A stretch of 64,000 nucleotides of DNA, taken from contig NZ_LTBC01000002.1 of assembly GCF_001594015.1 (NCBI RefSeq), forward strand, positions 1-64,000, given 5' to 3'. The notes under the pieces are model-generated. The model saw only the letters and a program-made list of their open reading frames with translations. It ran no database searches and was not told the origin of the DNA. Shown here in pieces: positions 1-11,124 of the stretch. Position 1 is the first letter of the stretch, and every line of letters begins with the position of its first letter. The DNA comes from Moorella mulderi DSM 14980. Its GTDB lineage: Bacteria; Bacillota; DSM-521; Neomoorellales; Neomoorellaceae. The translations under genes and the position numbers were made by a program.

Positions 1-257
1 ACGAAGAAAAAGTGCACCCTGGTTCTTATGAACCCATGTGCAATCCCATAGGCCAGGCCAAGCTTTTAAATGCGGCCGGGACCGATTTGAACGTGATTGT
101 CTGCCTGTGTGTAGGGCACGATACCTTGTTTATCAAGTACTCCGAGGCTCCGGTGACAGTTTTGGCGGCTAAAGATCGTGTTTTAGCGCATAATCCTTTG
201 GGTGCGGTCTATGCAAGCCACTATTTTCAAAAGAAATTAAGCAGTCATCGCTTGTAA
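1..257 (+). CDS. DUF1847 protein, C-terminal part (5' end outside window)
   Basis: The open frame runs in from before base 1 with no stop and ends at TAA 255-257, so only about 84 C-terminal residues are visible. The segment with [24 protein letters not shown]-like (here CLCVGHD), [12 protein letters not shown] and [14 protein letters not shown] matches my memory of the end of DUF1847 proteins, small cysteine-containing putative metal-binding proteins of anaerobes. Function is unknown in the family. The start codon cannot be placed. Confidence 0.75.
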   Translation, partial: EEKVHPGSYEPMCNPIGQAKLLNAAGTDLNVIVCLCVGHDTLFIKYSEAPVTVLAAKDRVLAHNPLGAVYASHYFQKKLSSHRL

Positions 258-532
258 GATTTTTGTGGCCCTTATCACTGGCAGCCGTTTCTCCGGTGTT
301 GGTCGCGGTGCTTGTTGCCACCGGGTGATTTTGCCGAAAATATTACCGTCCAGGGCATTAATTTAGAGGGGATAAAGATTGGGGGAATAATGATTGCTCT
401 CATTTCTCCCTCGGTAAGATTTCGCCGTGAGTGAGCCGAACTCCCTTTGGTTATATTTTAACTGAGTGATCGCGGACTGGACCACTGGGTCCACAGGGTA
501 TACCGGAAACGGGTATGCCTTCCCAGGGATGT
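258..532. other. Gene-less stretch with possible coding relict
   Basis: No convincing intact gene lies here. Around 263-330 one frame gives a hydrophobic helix-like stretch ending at a TGA. One frame over (about 331-436) a segment reads ENITVQGINLEGIKIGG before a stop. A membrane helix followed by such a segment is reminiscent of the N-terminus of VanW-type proteins, so this could be a frameshifted remnant; the identification is weak. Small imperfect hairpins occur near 476-497 and 500-516. Confidence 0.2.
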
Positions 533-563
533 CAAAAAAATAAGGGGGAGTAGGCCCCCCTTT
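533..563 (-). terminator. Rho-independent terminator of the small minus-strand gene
   Basis: A 7-bp stem AAGGGGG / CCCCCTT (542-548 with 556-562) is followed on the minus strand by a run of T (plus-strand A run 534-540). It sits three bases past the stop codon of the 566-799 gene. Confidence 0.75.
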
Positions 564-565
564 CT

Positions 566-799
566 TTAATGCAGGTGGAGTGATTTTATCTCCTGAAGGA
601 GTTTTTCACCATCGTTAATATGTTCCTGTAGATGGTTTATCCTGGAAGGGTCGGCGTTGGTACGCCGCAATTCTTCTAGTTCTACTTTATGGGCCGCTAC
701 CGATCCCTCTACTTCCCTGTATATATCCATAGCCCGTTGAAAACTGATCCCTCTCACTCTTTCTTCTTCAAATCTGTGCCTCAGACTGGAACAGCTCAT
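566..799 (-). CDS. Small helical protein of unknown function (77 aa)
   Basis: I do not recognise the family. The product is short, charged and rich in Glu, Arg, Leu and His. It looks largely alpha-helical, with a central stretch (about residues 22-70) that could form a coiled coil. The frame stays open upstream to 886, but ATG at 799 is chosen because AGGAGGG lies about 7 nt before it on the minus strand. It is monocistronic with its own terminator. No signal peptide or metal motif is seen. Confidence 0.55.
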   Translation of the reverse strand: MSCSSLRHRFEEERVRGISFQRAMDIYREVEGSVAAHKVELEELRRTNADPSRINHLQEHINDGEKLLQEIKSLHLH

Positions 800-894
800 A
801 ATTGTTTCCCTCCTATCCAAGATATCTTTGTCACCTTTATAATGGACAACTAACCCCAAAATATACGGAGGCAAGTTAGGGGACACTGCTCTAA

Positions 895-999
895 CTGGAT
901 GTCACCATTGTGAACCATGAGCTGATAAATAAAGATGGTTTTGAGGTTATCAGTGCGTCAGTGATCTTCTTTAGCTATTGTCCTACCTGTCGTGAATAA
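895..999 (+). pseudogene. Relict C-terminus of a Fur-family regulator
   Basis: After a stop at 892-894 the frame reads about 34 residues including GFEVISASVIFFSYCPTCRE and ends at TAA 997-999. This aligns without gaps to the last 31 residues of the intact Fur protein encoded at 24122-24538 (GFEVISSSTVCFGYCPACRQ), including the final CxxC zinc knuckle. No DNA-binding domain precedes it, so it is a decayed fur copy. It lies directly upstream of the zinc operon, suggesting that a regulator once stood here. Confidence 0.8.
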
Positions 1000-1061
1000 A
1001 AGATTGCCATTGTGGCAGGAATAAAAAAGCGTGATTCAGTTACCTGCACGGGAGTTTTTAC

Positions 1062-1119
1062 TTGACATTATTTTGAGGGAAAGCTATATAATAATAATGC
1101 AAATGCAAATCAATTGCAT
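1062..1119 (+). promoter_or_regulatory. znu operon promoter with Zur/Fur-type operator
   Basis: TTGACA at 1062-1067 lies 17 bp from TATATA (1085-1090) or 19 bp from TATAAT (1087-1092). Just downstream, 1103-1119 is an inverted repeat ATGCAA-5-TTGCAT covering the expected transcription start. A dyad at this position in front of a zinc transporter with a Fur-family gene as last cistron is what a zinc-responsive operator would look like. Binding by the protein at 3630-4046 is inferred. Confidence 0.75.
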
Positions 1120-1135
1120 AAGGAGGCCGGGAATT

Positions 1136-2044
1136 GTGAAGTTTTCGCGGGGATATGGCAGTGTGGGCCTGGTTTTACTGATTTTAAGCCTTATCTTTTT
1201 TACCTCCGGCTGCCAGGCGGCGAAGGACCAGCCCAGCCCGTCAAGTAGCGTAGCCGGCCCGATAAAAATTTATACTACCTTCTACCCGCTTTATGATTTC
1301 ACCAAAAAAATTGCCGGCGATAGAGCCATAGTAGAGAATTTACAACCGGTAGGCGTAGAACCCCATGGGTATGAACCATCACCCCAGCAGGTTGCTTCAA
1401 TTTACACTGGTAAATTATTTATTTTTTTAGGTGAACCTATGGACCCCTGGGCCAAGAAAATAGAGGGCCAGCTCAAAGCGAAAGGGGTTATGACCCTGGA
1501 AGCGGGTAAGGGCCTTATAGAAAATAATGACCCGCATATATGGTTGGACCCTGTCCTTGCCGGGGAGATTTCCCGGCGTATATTTGAAGCGGTAGTAACG
1601 GTCGACGGGGACAATAAAGGGTATTATGAAAAAAACCTGCATGAGCTGGAACAAAAATTTGCCGTGCTAGACCAGCAGTACCGGGAAACCCTGGCTGGCG
1701 TGGCCAGGAAAGATTTTGTAACCTCCCATGCGGCATTTGGCTATCTGGCTAAACGATATGGCCTAAAGCAAATACCCATCAGCGGGCTTTCCCCCCAGGA
1801 AGAGCCCTCGGTGCAGCAGATGGCAGAGCTTATTACTCTTTGCCGGAGCAAAGGTGTAAAGTATATCTTTTTTGAAACCCTGGCCAGCCCCAAACTGTCC
1901 GAAACCCTGGCCCGGGAAACAGGAGCCGGGACCCTGATCTTAAATCCCCTGGGCGGGCTCACCCCGGAAGAGATAAAAGCTGGCGAGGACTACTTCTCCA
2001 TAATGGCTAAAAATTTGGCCTCACTGAAGAAAGCCCTCGAGTAG
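1136..2044 (+). CDS. znuA: ZnuA-type zinc-binding lipoprotein
   Basis: Substrate-binding protein of a metal ABC importer (TroA/ZnuA, cluster A-I family), tethered outside the membrane. The start is taken as GTG 1136, after AGGAGG, giving about 302 residues; the frame is open further upstream. An N-terminal hydrophobic helix ends in a lipobox FTSGC. Metal-ligand candidates typical of the family are visible: His in PHGYEPSPQQ, His in DPHIWLDP, His in SHAAFGYLAKRYGL, and an acidic residue near the C-terminus. The His-rich loop found in many ZnuA proteins is absent, so manganese specificity cannot be excluded, but the Fur-type regulator in the operon and the operator favour zinc. Confidence 0.88.
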   Translation: MKFSRGYGSVGLVLLILSLIFFTSGCQAAKDQPSPSSSVAGPIKIYTTFYPLYDFTKKIAGDRAIVENLQPVGVEPHGYEPSPQQVASIYTGKLFIFLGEPMDPWAKKIEGQLKAKGVMTLEAGKGLIENNDPHIWLDPVLAGEISRRIFEAVVTVDGDNKGYYEKNLHELEQKFAVLDQQYRETLAGVARKDFVTSHAAFGYLAKRYGLKQIPISGLSPQEEPSVQQMAELITLCRSKGVKYIFFETLASPKLSETLARETGAGTLILNPLGGLTPEEIKAGEDYFSIMAKNLASLKKALE

Positions 2045-2081
2045 CGTTAACAGGCCTCATCTTCAGGAAGTTGGTGACAGC

Positions 2082-2843
2082 ATGGCCTATCCGTACAATA
2101 AACGGGAAGTAGTCCGGTTGGTGGATGTTACCTTTGCCTACAACGGTAGCCCTGTTCTCGAGAGAGTCAACCTGGCGGTAGAGGCAGGGGAATTTTTGGC
2201 TCTTATTGGCCCCAACGGTGCTGCTAAATCCACCTTGCTCAAGATAATGGTGGGACTCTTACGACCAAAAGTTGGGGAAGTAAGGCTTTTTGGCCAGGAT
2301 ATCAGGCGCTTCCGGGATTGGCACAGGATAGGTTACATTTCCCAAAATGCCAGCCATATCAACACGTCCTTTCCCGCAACCGTGGCTGAGGTGGTGGCTT
2401 CGGGATATTACAGCGGCTTAAAGGGGTTGTTTGAAGGGAGCACAAGAAAAAGAATGGTTGATGAGGCGCTGGAACTGGCAGGCATAAAGGAGCTGGCCGG
2501 CCGCCTGATCGGGGAACTTTCCGGAGGCCAGCGCCAGAAGGTCTTCCTGGCGCGAGCCCTGGTAAAAAGGCCGGCGGCCCTGTTTCTTGATGAACCTACT
2601 ACCGGCATAGACGTTTCTTCCCGGGAGGAATTTTACAGGCTCCTGGCGCATTTAAACCGCGAAAAGGGTCTGACGGTAATTATCGTTACCCATGATATAG
2701 GAGCTGCTTTTTCCAGGGCGCAAAAGATAGGCTGCGTGCGTGACCGTGGCGTTTATATCCACGAAAAGCTCAGCGAAGTGGACCAGGACCACATTGCCGA
2801 GGTGCTGGGTTACCGGATAGGGGAGAACCATGTTTATCTTTAG
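2082..2843 (+). CDS. znuC: Zinc ABC transporter ATPase ZnuC
   Basis: Cytoplasmic ATPase of the zinc importer (253 aa). The order is Walker A at residues 43-51, Q-loop in YISQNASH, signature LSGGQRQKV, Walker B LFLDEPTTGID and a switch His in VTHDIG. Oddity: Walker A reads GPNGAAKST, with Ala48 where almost all ABC proteins have Gly before the Lys. The DNA reads GGTGCTGCTAAA, so a single C-for-G difference would restore glycine. The SD-like GGTGA precedes ATG 2082. The 3' end overlaps znuB by 14 nt, indicating one operon. Confidence 0.9.
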   Translation: MAYPYNKREVVRLVDVTFAYNGSPVLERVNLAVEAGEFLALIGPNGAAKSTLLKIMVGLLRPKVGEVRLFGQDIRRFRDWHRIGYISQNASHINTSFPATVAEVVASGYYSGLKGLFEGSTRKRMVDEALELAGIKELAGRLIGELSGGQRQKVFLARALVKRPAALFLDEPTTGIDVSSREEFYRLLAHLNREKGLTVIIVTHDIGAAFSRAQKIGCVRDRGVYIHEKLSEVDQDHIAEVLGYRIGENHVYL

Positions 2844-3639
2844 CTTCGATTTCATGCAGCGGGCGTTCATAGCCGGGCTGATTACCGCTGTTCTCGCCGC
2901 CACCCTGGGTGTTTTTATAGTTTTAAGACGCCTGTCCCTGGTGGGAGATAGCCTGTCCCATGCCAGCCTGGCCGGCGTGGCCGGCGGCATGCTTTTAGGT
3001 TTTTACCCCTTTTATGGCGCGCTGCTGGCCGCCGCCGGCGCCGCCCTGCTGATTGAGTTCATCCGCCGGGCTTTCCCCCGATATGCTGAAGTAGCCTTGG
3101 CGGTAGTCATGTCTAGCGCCATGGCCCTGGCGGTGGTAATGATCAGCCTGAAAAAAGCTTTTAATGCCGATCTTTTTTCTTATTTATTCGGCAGCCTGGT
3201 GGCCGTATCCCCGGCCGACGTGGCGGTTATTACCGGTGCCGGTATATTTATTCTTATCTCTATAGCTTTTCTTTATCGCGAGCTTTTTGCCATTACCTTC
3301 GACGAAGAGGCGGCCCGCCTGGCAGGGATACCAGTAGCCGCCGTAAACATATATTTTACCTTGCTCACGGCCCTTACTGTGGCCCTGGCGGTACGGGTAG
3401 TAGGGACGCTCTTAGTATCAGCCCTGATGGTTATCCCGCCGGCAGTCAGCCTGCAAATTGCCCGCAGTTTCAAGGCGGCTTTTGGGATAGCCATCGGTGT
3501 GGCCCTCCTGGCGGTCATCACTGGCCTTTATGCCTCGTTTGTTTTTGACCTGGCTCCAGGAGGAACTATTGTTCTCATTGCCTCGACCATCCTGGTAGCA
3601 GTCATGGTAGCGAAAGGAGCAATTAACAGGTGGAAATAG
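2830..3639 (+). CDS. znuB: Zinc ABC transporter permease ZnuB
   Basis: Membrane subunit of the ABC-3 family (269 aa) with about eight hydrophobic segments. The family-typical segments RRLSLVGDSLSHASLAGVAGG near residue 33, FDEEAARLAGIP near 157 and the VGTLLVSALMVIPPA helix are present. It overlaps znuC at its start and the regulator gene by 10 nt at its end, so translation is probably coupled. Together with ZnuA and ZnuC it would move Zn2+ (possibly Mn2+) into the cytoplasm. Confidence 0.9.
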   Translation: MFIFSFDFMQRAFIAGLITAVLAATLGVFIVLRRLSLVGDSLSHASLAGVAGGMLLGFYPFYGALLAAAGAALLIEFIRRAFPRYAEVALAVVMSSAMALAVVMISLKKAFNADLFSYLFGSLVAVSPADVAVITGAGIFILISIAFLYRELFAITFDEEAARLAGIPVAAVNIYFTLLTALTVALAVRVVGTLLVSALMVIPPAVSLQIARSFKAAFGIAIGVALLAVITGLYASFVFDLAPGGTIVLIASTILVAVMVAKGAINRWK

Positions 3640-4046
3640 AAGAAATGTTAAAGCAAAAAGACCTCAAGATAACCCCCCAGCGCATGGCCATCCTCACGGT
3701 ACTTAAAAATACGCGCTCGTTCCTGAGCGCCCAGGAGTTGTTTCAAGAGGTTATCAAGATCCTCCCGGGGACAAATTTTTCCACGGTATACCGTAACCTT
3801 GATGTACTGCTGGGCAAGGGACTCTTGTGCCGCGTCCCCTCGGATACCGCTGATTTATATGAACTGCGGCGGGAGGAAGGCCACCACCATCACGCGGTAT
3901 GCAAGGGCTGCGGGGCTTCTATTCCTGTGGATTTTTGCCCTATGGAAAGCCTGGCCAAAGAGCTGGGCAGGAAAGGGTTTCTTCCAACGGAACACTGCTT
4001 CGAAGTTTACGGGTTGTGTGAAAGGTGCCGGGATGGGAAGAAATAG
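3630..4046 (+). CDS. zur: Fur-family regulator, probable Zur
   Basis: A 138-residue Fur-family repressor starting at GTG 3630 inside the end of znuB. A winged helix (LKITPQRMAILTVL, FSTVYRNLDVL) spans about residues 10-75. GHHHHAVC (84-91) supplies metal ligands, and C91/C94 with C130/C133 form the structural zinc site. Being the last gene of the zinc operon and facing a dyad operator upstream of znuA, it most likely represses the operon when zinc is sufficient. Mur or PerR function is less likely from context. Its stop codon abuts the stop of the convergent amylase gene with no gap. Confidence 0.85.
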   Translation: MEIEEMLKQKDLKITPQRMAILTVLKNTRSFLSAQELFQEVIKILPGTNFSTVYRNLDVLLGKGLLCRVPSDTADLYELRREEGHHHHAVCKGCGASIPVDFCPMESLAKELGRKGFLPTEHCFEVYGLCERCRDGKK

Positions 4047-5807
4047 TCAGCATGACACAAGAATGGCACCCGCATTGGCTTCCAGGGGGAGGCTGATCTT
4101 GCCCCCCTGCACTTCAAAGCAGCGGCCGCTCAAACCGTCCTGCCAGGTCGTACCGCCGGCAATTTCCATTTCTCCTACTGCCAGGTTGATGCTCTGGGTT
4201 AAATCGCCGGCATTTAAAATCACGATCACCTTTTCCCCGGCCAGCCGCCGGGCATAGGCGTAAACTTCAGCCCCGTCGTCGGTAAACAGGGGCTGGAAAT
4301 AACCGCGCCTTAAAGGTAACAACCGCTGCCGCAGGGCAATTAAGCGCCGGTAAAAGTTGAGCAGGTCCTGATTCCAGGCGCGGGGGTCCCAGGGCATGGT
4401 CCGGCGGCAGTCGGGGTCCGGGCCGCCGGTCATTCCTACCTCATCCCCGTAGTAAATCAGGGGGGCGCCGGGATAAGTGAACTGCAGGATTAGAGCCGGC
4501 CGCAGGTGGGTGATGGCTTCGGCATAGCTGCCGGTATGGCCGGGGAGCCCGGCCAGGCCTTCCTGGAAAGCGGTAATCACCCGCGCCGTGTCATGGCTGC
4601 CCACGAGGTTTAACAGGGCAAAGTTGGCCGCCTCCGGGTAGCGCAGGCGGATAAGTCCCAGGAGATAGTCCAGGGTGGAAATGGGAAAACGCCGCCTGGC
4701 AAAATAGTCAAGGACCAGGTCGCGAAAGAGATAATTCATGACGCCGTCAAAAAGGTGATTCTGGAGCCAGAAGCGGGCGTCGTGCCAGATTTCGCCGACA
4801 ATATAGGCCTGGGGGTTGGTTTCTTTTACCTGCCGCCGGAATTCCCGCCAGAAGGCAGGTTCGATCTCGTTGGGTACATCCAGGCGCCACCCGTCAGTGC
4901 CGGCCTCCCGCAGCCAGTAGGTGGCGACGTGGAGCAGGTAATTGCGTACCTCGGGGTTGCTGGCTTTCAGCTTGGGCAGGCTGGGAATATCCCACCAGCA
5001 GGTATAATTGGGCCTAGGCTCGCTTTTTACTGGAAAACCATGAAAATAGTACCAGTCTTTATAGGGAGAACTGGCCCCGCGAGCGACTACATCCTTAAAG
5101 GCAAAGAACTCCGTACCCGTATGATTAAAAACTCCATCCAGGATCAGGTGCATGCCGTTAGCGTGGAGAGACTCCACTAGGCGGCAGAGGGTAGCCGTAT
5201 CCCCCAGGACGGGATCAACGGCCAGGTAATCGCTGGTATTATAGCGATGGTTGGAAGGAGAAGCAAAGATGGGGTTCAGCCAGAGGGCGTTGACCCCCAA
5301 AAATTTTAAATAAGGTATTTTGGCCTGGATGCCTTCCAGGTCGCCGCCGAAAAAGTTTTCCCTGGTGGGGGCTTCACCCCAGGGCCGGGTCCCGGGAGGG
5401 TCATTGGCCGGGTTGCCGTTGTAAAAGCGGTCGGGAAATATCTGGTAGGAGACGGCGTCGTAAATCCAATCCGGGACGGTGAAGATATCCGCTGCCGTCC
5501 AGCGGTAAGTGAAAGGCCGGACACCCTGCCCGTCAATGCCGGCGAAAAAGTATACCGGTCCCGCACCTTCTACCTCTTGCCTGAAAAAATAACGGCACTC
5601 CCAGGGCCGGGAAAGCTCTATTTCTGCCTGGTAATAGAGGTAACGGGGGGTCCGGGCGTAAACATGCATGGGAGCGGTTTGCAGGCCCCGGTCTTCGTAA
5701 ACCACCTGGCAGTGCTGTTTTTCCCGGCGGCGGGTTTTCAAGCGCAGGAGGAGTTTAGTAGGTGCCAGGGGCTGACAAAAACGCGGGGCAGTACGGTGAT
5801 GGAGCAA
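4047..5807 (-). CDS. GH13 neopullulanase / cyclomaltodextrinase-like enzyme
   Basis: Cytoplasmic alpha-glucan hydrolase (586 aa, normal for the GH13_20 group). Residues about 1-110 form a CBM34-like N-domain. The (beta/alpha)8 barrel follows, with region I DGVFNH (224-229), nucleophile D310 in GWRLDVPNE, acid/base E339 in VGEIWH and D406 in GSHDT; a C-terminal beta-domain ends the protein. It would hydrolyse cyclodextrins, maltodextrins or pullulan links. The start is TTG 5807, 10 nt from AGGAGGT on the minus strand. No signal peptide is seen. It is divergent from the glycogen operon to the right and separated from it by the insertion element. The exact substrate cannot be told from sequence. 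Confidence 0.88.
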   Translation of the reverse strand: MLHHRTAPRFCQPLAPTKLLLRLKTRRREKQHCQVVYEDRGLQTAPMHVYARTPRYLYYQAEIELSRPWECRYFFRQEVEGAGPVYFFAGIDGQGVRPFTYRWTAADIFTVPDWIYDAVSYQIFPDRFYNGNPANDPPGTRPWGEAPTRENFFGGDLEGIQAKIPYLKFLGVNALWLNPIFASPSNHRYNTSDYLAVDPVLGDTATLCRLVESLHANGMHLILDGVFNHTGTEFFAFKDVVARGASSPYKDWYYFHGFPVKSEPRPNYTCWWDIPSLPKLKASNPEVRNYLLHVATYWLREAGTDGWRLDVPNEIEPAFWREFRRQVKETNPQAYIVGEIWHDARFWLQNHLFDGVMNYLFRDLVLDYFARRRFPISTLDYLLGLIRLRYPEAANFALLNLVGSHDTARVITAFQEGLAGLPGHTGSYAEAITHLRPALILQFTYPGAPLIYYGDEVGMTGGPDPDCRRTMPWDPRAWNQDLLNFYRRLIALRQRLLPLRRGYFQPLFTDDGAEVYAYARRLAGEKVIVILNAGDLTQSINLAVGEMEIAGGTTWQDGLSGRCFEVQGGKISLPLEANAGAILVSC

Positions 5808-6026
5808 GGCTAGATTTACCTCCTGCCATAGTATTTCATCGAGCGGGTGGCCGGTAAACCGTTAGATTTATTATGCACGAAAATACAGTAAAAAGCAAGG
5901 CCCGGTCCTTAAGCCTGATTTAGTCTACAGCGGGCCGTTGCTGGAAATGCAAGGCAAGGCTCGTTAGTGTAAAATTACCGTAGGATGGGCCTCCAGCAAG
6001 AAGGAAGAAAAGGCCAAGGTAACGAA

Positions 6027-6102
6027 ATAAGACCTCACCGTCTGGCGAAAGACGGAGCCTTATGCCAATAAGGCAAAACGACTCCAAGAGGTGAGGTCTT
6101 AT
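6027..6102 (+). promoter_or_regulatory. Structured transposase leader sequestering the SD
   Basis: A perfect 13-bp inverted repeat pairs 6027-6039 (ATAAGACCTCACC) with 6090-6102 (GGTGAGGTCTTAT). The 3' arm contains the SD GAGGTGAGG and the AU of the start codon. Two internal hairpins lie between the arms: CCGTCT/AGACGG (6038-6055, overlapping the base of the outer stem) and GCCTTA/TAAGGC (6057-6074). A read-through transcript would hide the ribosome site, which is a known way for insertion elements to limit transposase synthesis from outside promoters. The function here is inferred. Confidence 0.7.
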
Positions 6103-7498
6103 GGAAAAATTAATTCAACATTTATGGGAGAAATTCCTGCTGGTTGGCGAAAAGGTATTGGACGCATTGGAAGGTAAGACTACGTATCCAGAGCTGGAAG
6201 TGCAGGTAAAAGAAGCATTGAATTCATTAGGGAACGACATCATGAAGATGGTAATAGAAGGCCAGGATGAATACCTGGTAGAGCATCGGGAAGCGCGTCC
6301 GGGGTGGGTTGTGGAACGGCGCAAGGAAGAAAAAAGAGTAATAACGGTCTTTGGTGAAATGGTCTACCAGCGCACTTACTTCTATAACAAAGAAAGCCAG
6401 ACCTATGCCCACCTGGCCGATACCTATGCGGGCTATAGTCCCCATATGCGAATTGAAGAGCCAGCCAAAGCCATATTAACAGACATGGCGGCCGAACAAT
6501 CCTATCACCGCAGTGGCAAAGGACCACAGGAGTATGGTTGGGGAGAAAGTGTTAGCGGCCAGACAGTAAAGAATGCCGTAGGAAAGCTAGTCATACCAAA
6601 ATGGAGTGAAGGAGAAACCTCCCAAGTAAAAAGAACAGTAAGATTTTTATACATCGAAGCAGACGAAGACCACGTAGCCCGGCAGGATAAAAAAGGACGA
6701 ATGGCGATACCCCTGATTTATGTCCACGAAGGGGTAAAAGAAGTCTGTAAAGGCAGGAAACAGCTCCAGGAGGCCCGTTACTTCAGTGGGCCATATAACA
6801 CCATTGAGGACCAGTGGTATGACGTATTGGATTATATAGATAACCGCTATGACCTGGACCAGGTAGAGCGGATCTATATTAGCGGGGACGGAGCGCCATG
6901 GATTCGGAGCGGCATAGAAATAATACCCAAATCCGTATTTGTCCTCGACCAATTTCATCTCAGCAAATACATAATGGCGGCGGTAGGACCCTACCCCAAA
7001 AGGCAGGCAGCCATCTGGAAGCATATAGAAGACGGGAAGCTGGAAGGCGTGCTAGCGGTGCTCAGCGAAGCAGAGAAGGCCCATCCCAAACGACAGAAAG
7101 CGATAAGCAGGGCCAAGCGGTATATAGAAAACCAGTGGGACGGGATAGAAGCCCAAAAACGCTACCGGGAAGAATTACTGGGATGTAGCGCAGAAGGGCA
7201 CGTCAGCCATATACTATCGGCCAGGCTGAGCAGCCGACCCGGGGCATGGAGCAAAGCGGGAGCCGAACAGATGGCGGGGCTACGGGCGGCCAAAGCCAAT
7301 GGAGTAAACATTCAGGAAATGTATCTAGCCCAGCAGCCGAAAGTGGAAAAAGTCCTTCATCTAGACGCAGATAAATTGCAGCAGGCCAGGAAAAAAATGA
7401 GCCGCAATGCAGCGGAGATGCTCCATAACATGCCCATATTAAACGGGCCACAAAGCCCACTGACTAGGGCACTGCGAGCCTTAATACATGCAGCTTAA
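6101..7498 (+). CDS. ISLre2-family transposase (UPF0236)
   Basis: An intact 465-residue transposase. The family is recognised from segments such as RTYFYNKESQTYAHLAD, YIEADEDHVA, YISGDGAPWIR, VFVLDQFHLSKYI and LSSRPGAWSKAGAEQMA. The Asp/Glu residues in these blocks are the likely DDE-type catalytic set. It starts at ATG 6101, directly at the end of a stem that includes its SD. It fills nearly the whole element, ending about 100 bp from the right inverted repeat. Confidence 0.93.
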   Translation: MEKLIQHLWEKFLLVGEKVLDALEGKTTYPELEVQVKEALNSLGNDIMKMVIEGQDEYLVEHREARPGWVVERRKEEKRVITVFGEMVYQRTYFYNKESQTYAHLADTYAGYSPHMRIEEPAKAILTDMAAEQSYHRSGKGPQEYGWGESVSGQTVKNAVGKLVIPKWSEGETSQVKRTVRFLYIEADEDHVARQDKKGRMAIPLIYVHEGVKEVCKGRKQLQEARYFSGPYNTIEDQWYDVLDYIDNRYDLDQVERIYISGDGAPWIRSGIEIIPKSVFVLDQFHLSKYIMAAVGPYPKRQAAIWKHIEDGKLEGVLAVLSEAEKAHPKRQKAISRAKRYIENQWDGIEAQKRYREELLGCSAEGHVSHILSARLSSRPGAWSKAGAEQMAGLRAAKANGVNIQEMYLAQQPKVEKVLHLDADKLQQARKKMSRNAAEMLHNMPILNGPQSPLTRALRALIHAA

Positions 7499-7617
7499 AA
7501 TACCCGTTTACCCTAAACAGTGTAGTGGTAACAAAGGCAAGGTCTCGGACCAGATGGTGGAGCTTATTTTGAAAAAAATCCTACAGTGGCTTGACACTAT
7601 CGCAAGGCTCAAGGAGT

Positions 7618-7646
7618 TTGACGGGCCAAGAAAAATATGGTACCAT
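7618..7646 (+). promoter_or_regulatory. Possible promoter of the glycogen operon
   Basis: TTGACG (7618-7623) lies 17 bp from TACCAT (7641-7646). It lies just outside the right end of the insertion element, so it would have survived the insertion. The -10 match is only 4 of 6. Confidence 0.35.
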
Positions 7647-7691
7647 ATAAAATAAGAAGATAACGAAAATGTATTAATAGGGGTGAAAGGG

Positions 7692-8144
7692 GTGCTTGAA
7701 TTTGCGGACGGCTTCCGTCAAAATGCACTGGTTTGTTTACCGCAGGACTTACATACCGTCTACGTTTATTGGGACTTTACCCCTGAGAGAATACAGACCT
7801 TAAAGGATTTTTTCAGTATAGTAAAGCCGGAAATGAAGTTAGCCTTACGCCTGCGCCGCCTTGATGCCCTCCTGCCAGAGCAAGAACTAACCTTAACTAC
7901 CCTTCAACCTGGTGGATGCTATTTTTACAATCTCGAGGCCCATACCGGTTACTACGTCGAGCTTGGCGCCATAAGCCAGGCGGGTGAATTTGTCCTCTTT
8001 GCCCGTACCCCTGTACCTGAAACGCAATTAGCCGGTAAAGAGTTTTCCACCTCCAAATTTGTGAGCCAAGGGCTTACCCCGGAGAATGGTTGGACAACCT
8101 CTCCAGAGAAGGGGTCATCTGACAGCATTTTTAGCTGGTCCTGA
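7692..8144 (+). CDS. DUF4912-domain protein
   Basis: A 150-residue protein with a DUF4912-like core (about residues 10-95). Recognisable parts are LPQDLHTVYVYWDFTPE, a basic LALRLRRLD strand and GYYVELGAISQAGEFVLFARTP. The family has no established function. It often sits beside GH57 and glucan genes in clostridia, as here. GTG 7692 is preferred because AGGGGTGA ends 5 nt upstream; GTG 7683 would add three residues. The last 35 residues are Ser/Pro/Thr-rich and probably disordered. It is the first gene of the glycogen operon. Confidence 0.7.
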   Translation: MLEFADGFRQNALVCLPQDLHTVYVYWDFTPERIQTLKDFFSIVKPEMKLALRLRRLDALLPEQELTLTTLQPGGCYFYNLEAHTGYYVELGAISQAGEFVLFARTPVPETQLAGKEFSTSKFVSQGLTPENGWTTSPEKGSSDSIFSWS

Positions 8145-8235
8145 TGAGGTTAATTTATGACACAGTAACCCATAGAGCTTTGAAAAACTTTCAGAAAAGA
8201 TAGACCCCAAGAATATAGGAGAGGGGGCTTCTAAA

Positions 8236-11034
<2,799 letters not shown>

Positions 11035-11124
11035 ATCCACAATCGAAAGGAAGAGCCATATCCTGCTCCTTGCCTAATACAGCGTAACACTTTGTTTCTT
11101 TACTTTATTTTGGGAGAGATAAGG

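Larger units (their letters stand above)
5963..7601. mobile_element. Complete ISLre2-family insertion sequence with 9-bp target duplication
   Basis: The element is about 1.64 kb with one intact transposase. Imperfect terminal inverted repeats begin G(T/A)TAGTGT and end GTAGGAT (left 5963-5986, right 7578-7601). Both ends are flanked by the identical 9-bp GCAAGGCTC (5954-5962 and 7602-7610), read as the target-site duplication. It landed in the region between the GH13 gene and the glycogen operon, just upstream of the latter's likely promoter. The intact duplication and open frame suggest a fairly recent insertion. Confidence 0.85.

Noticed and set aside
4755-5180. Plus-strand open frame inside the GH13 gene
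   Set aside because: It is antisense to a strongly supported enzyme, has no SD and shows no family motifs.
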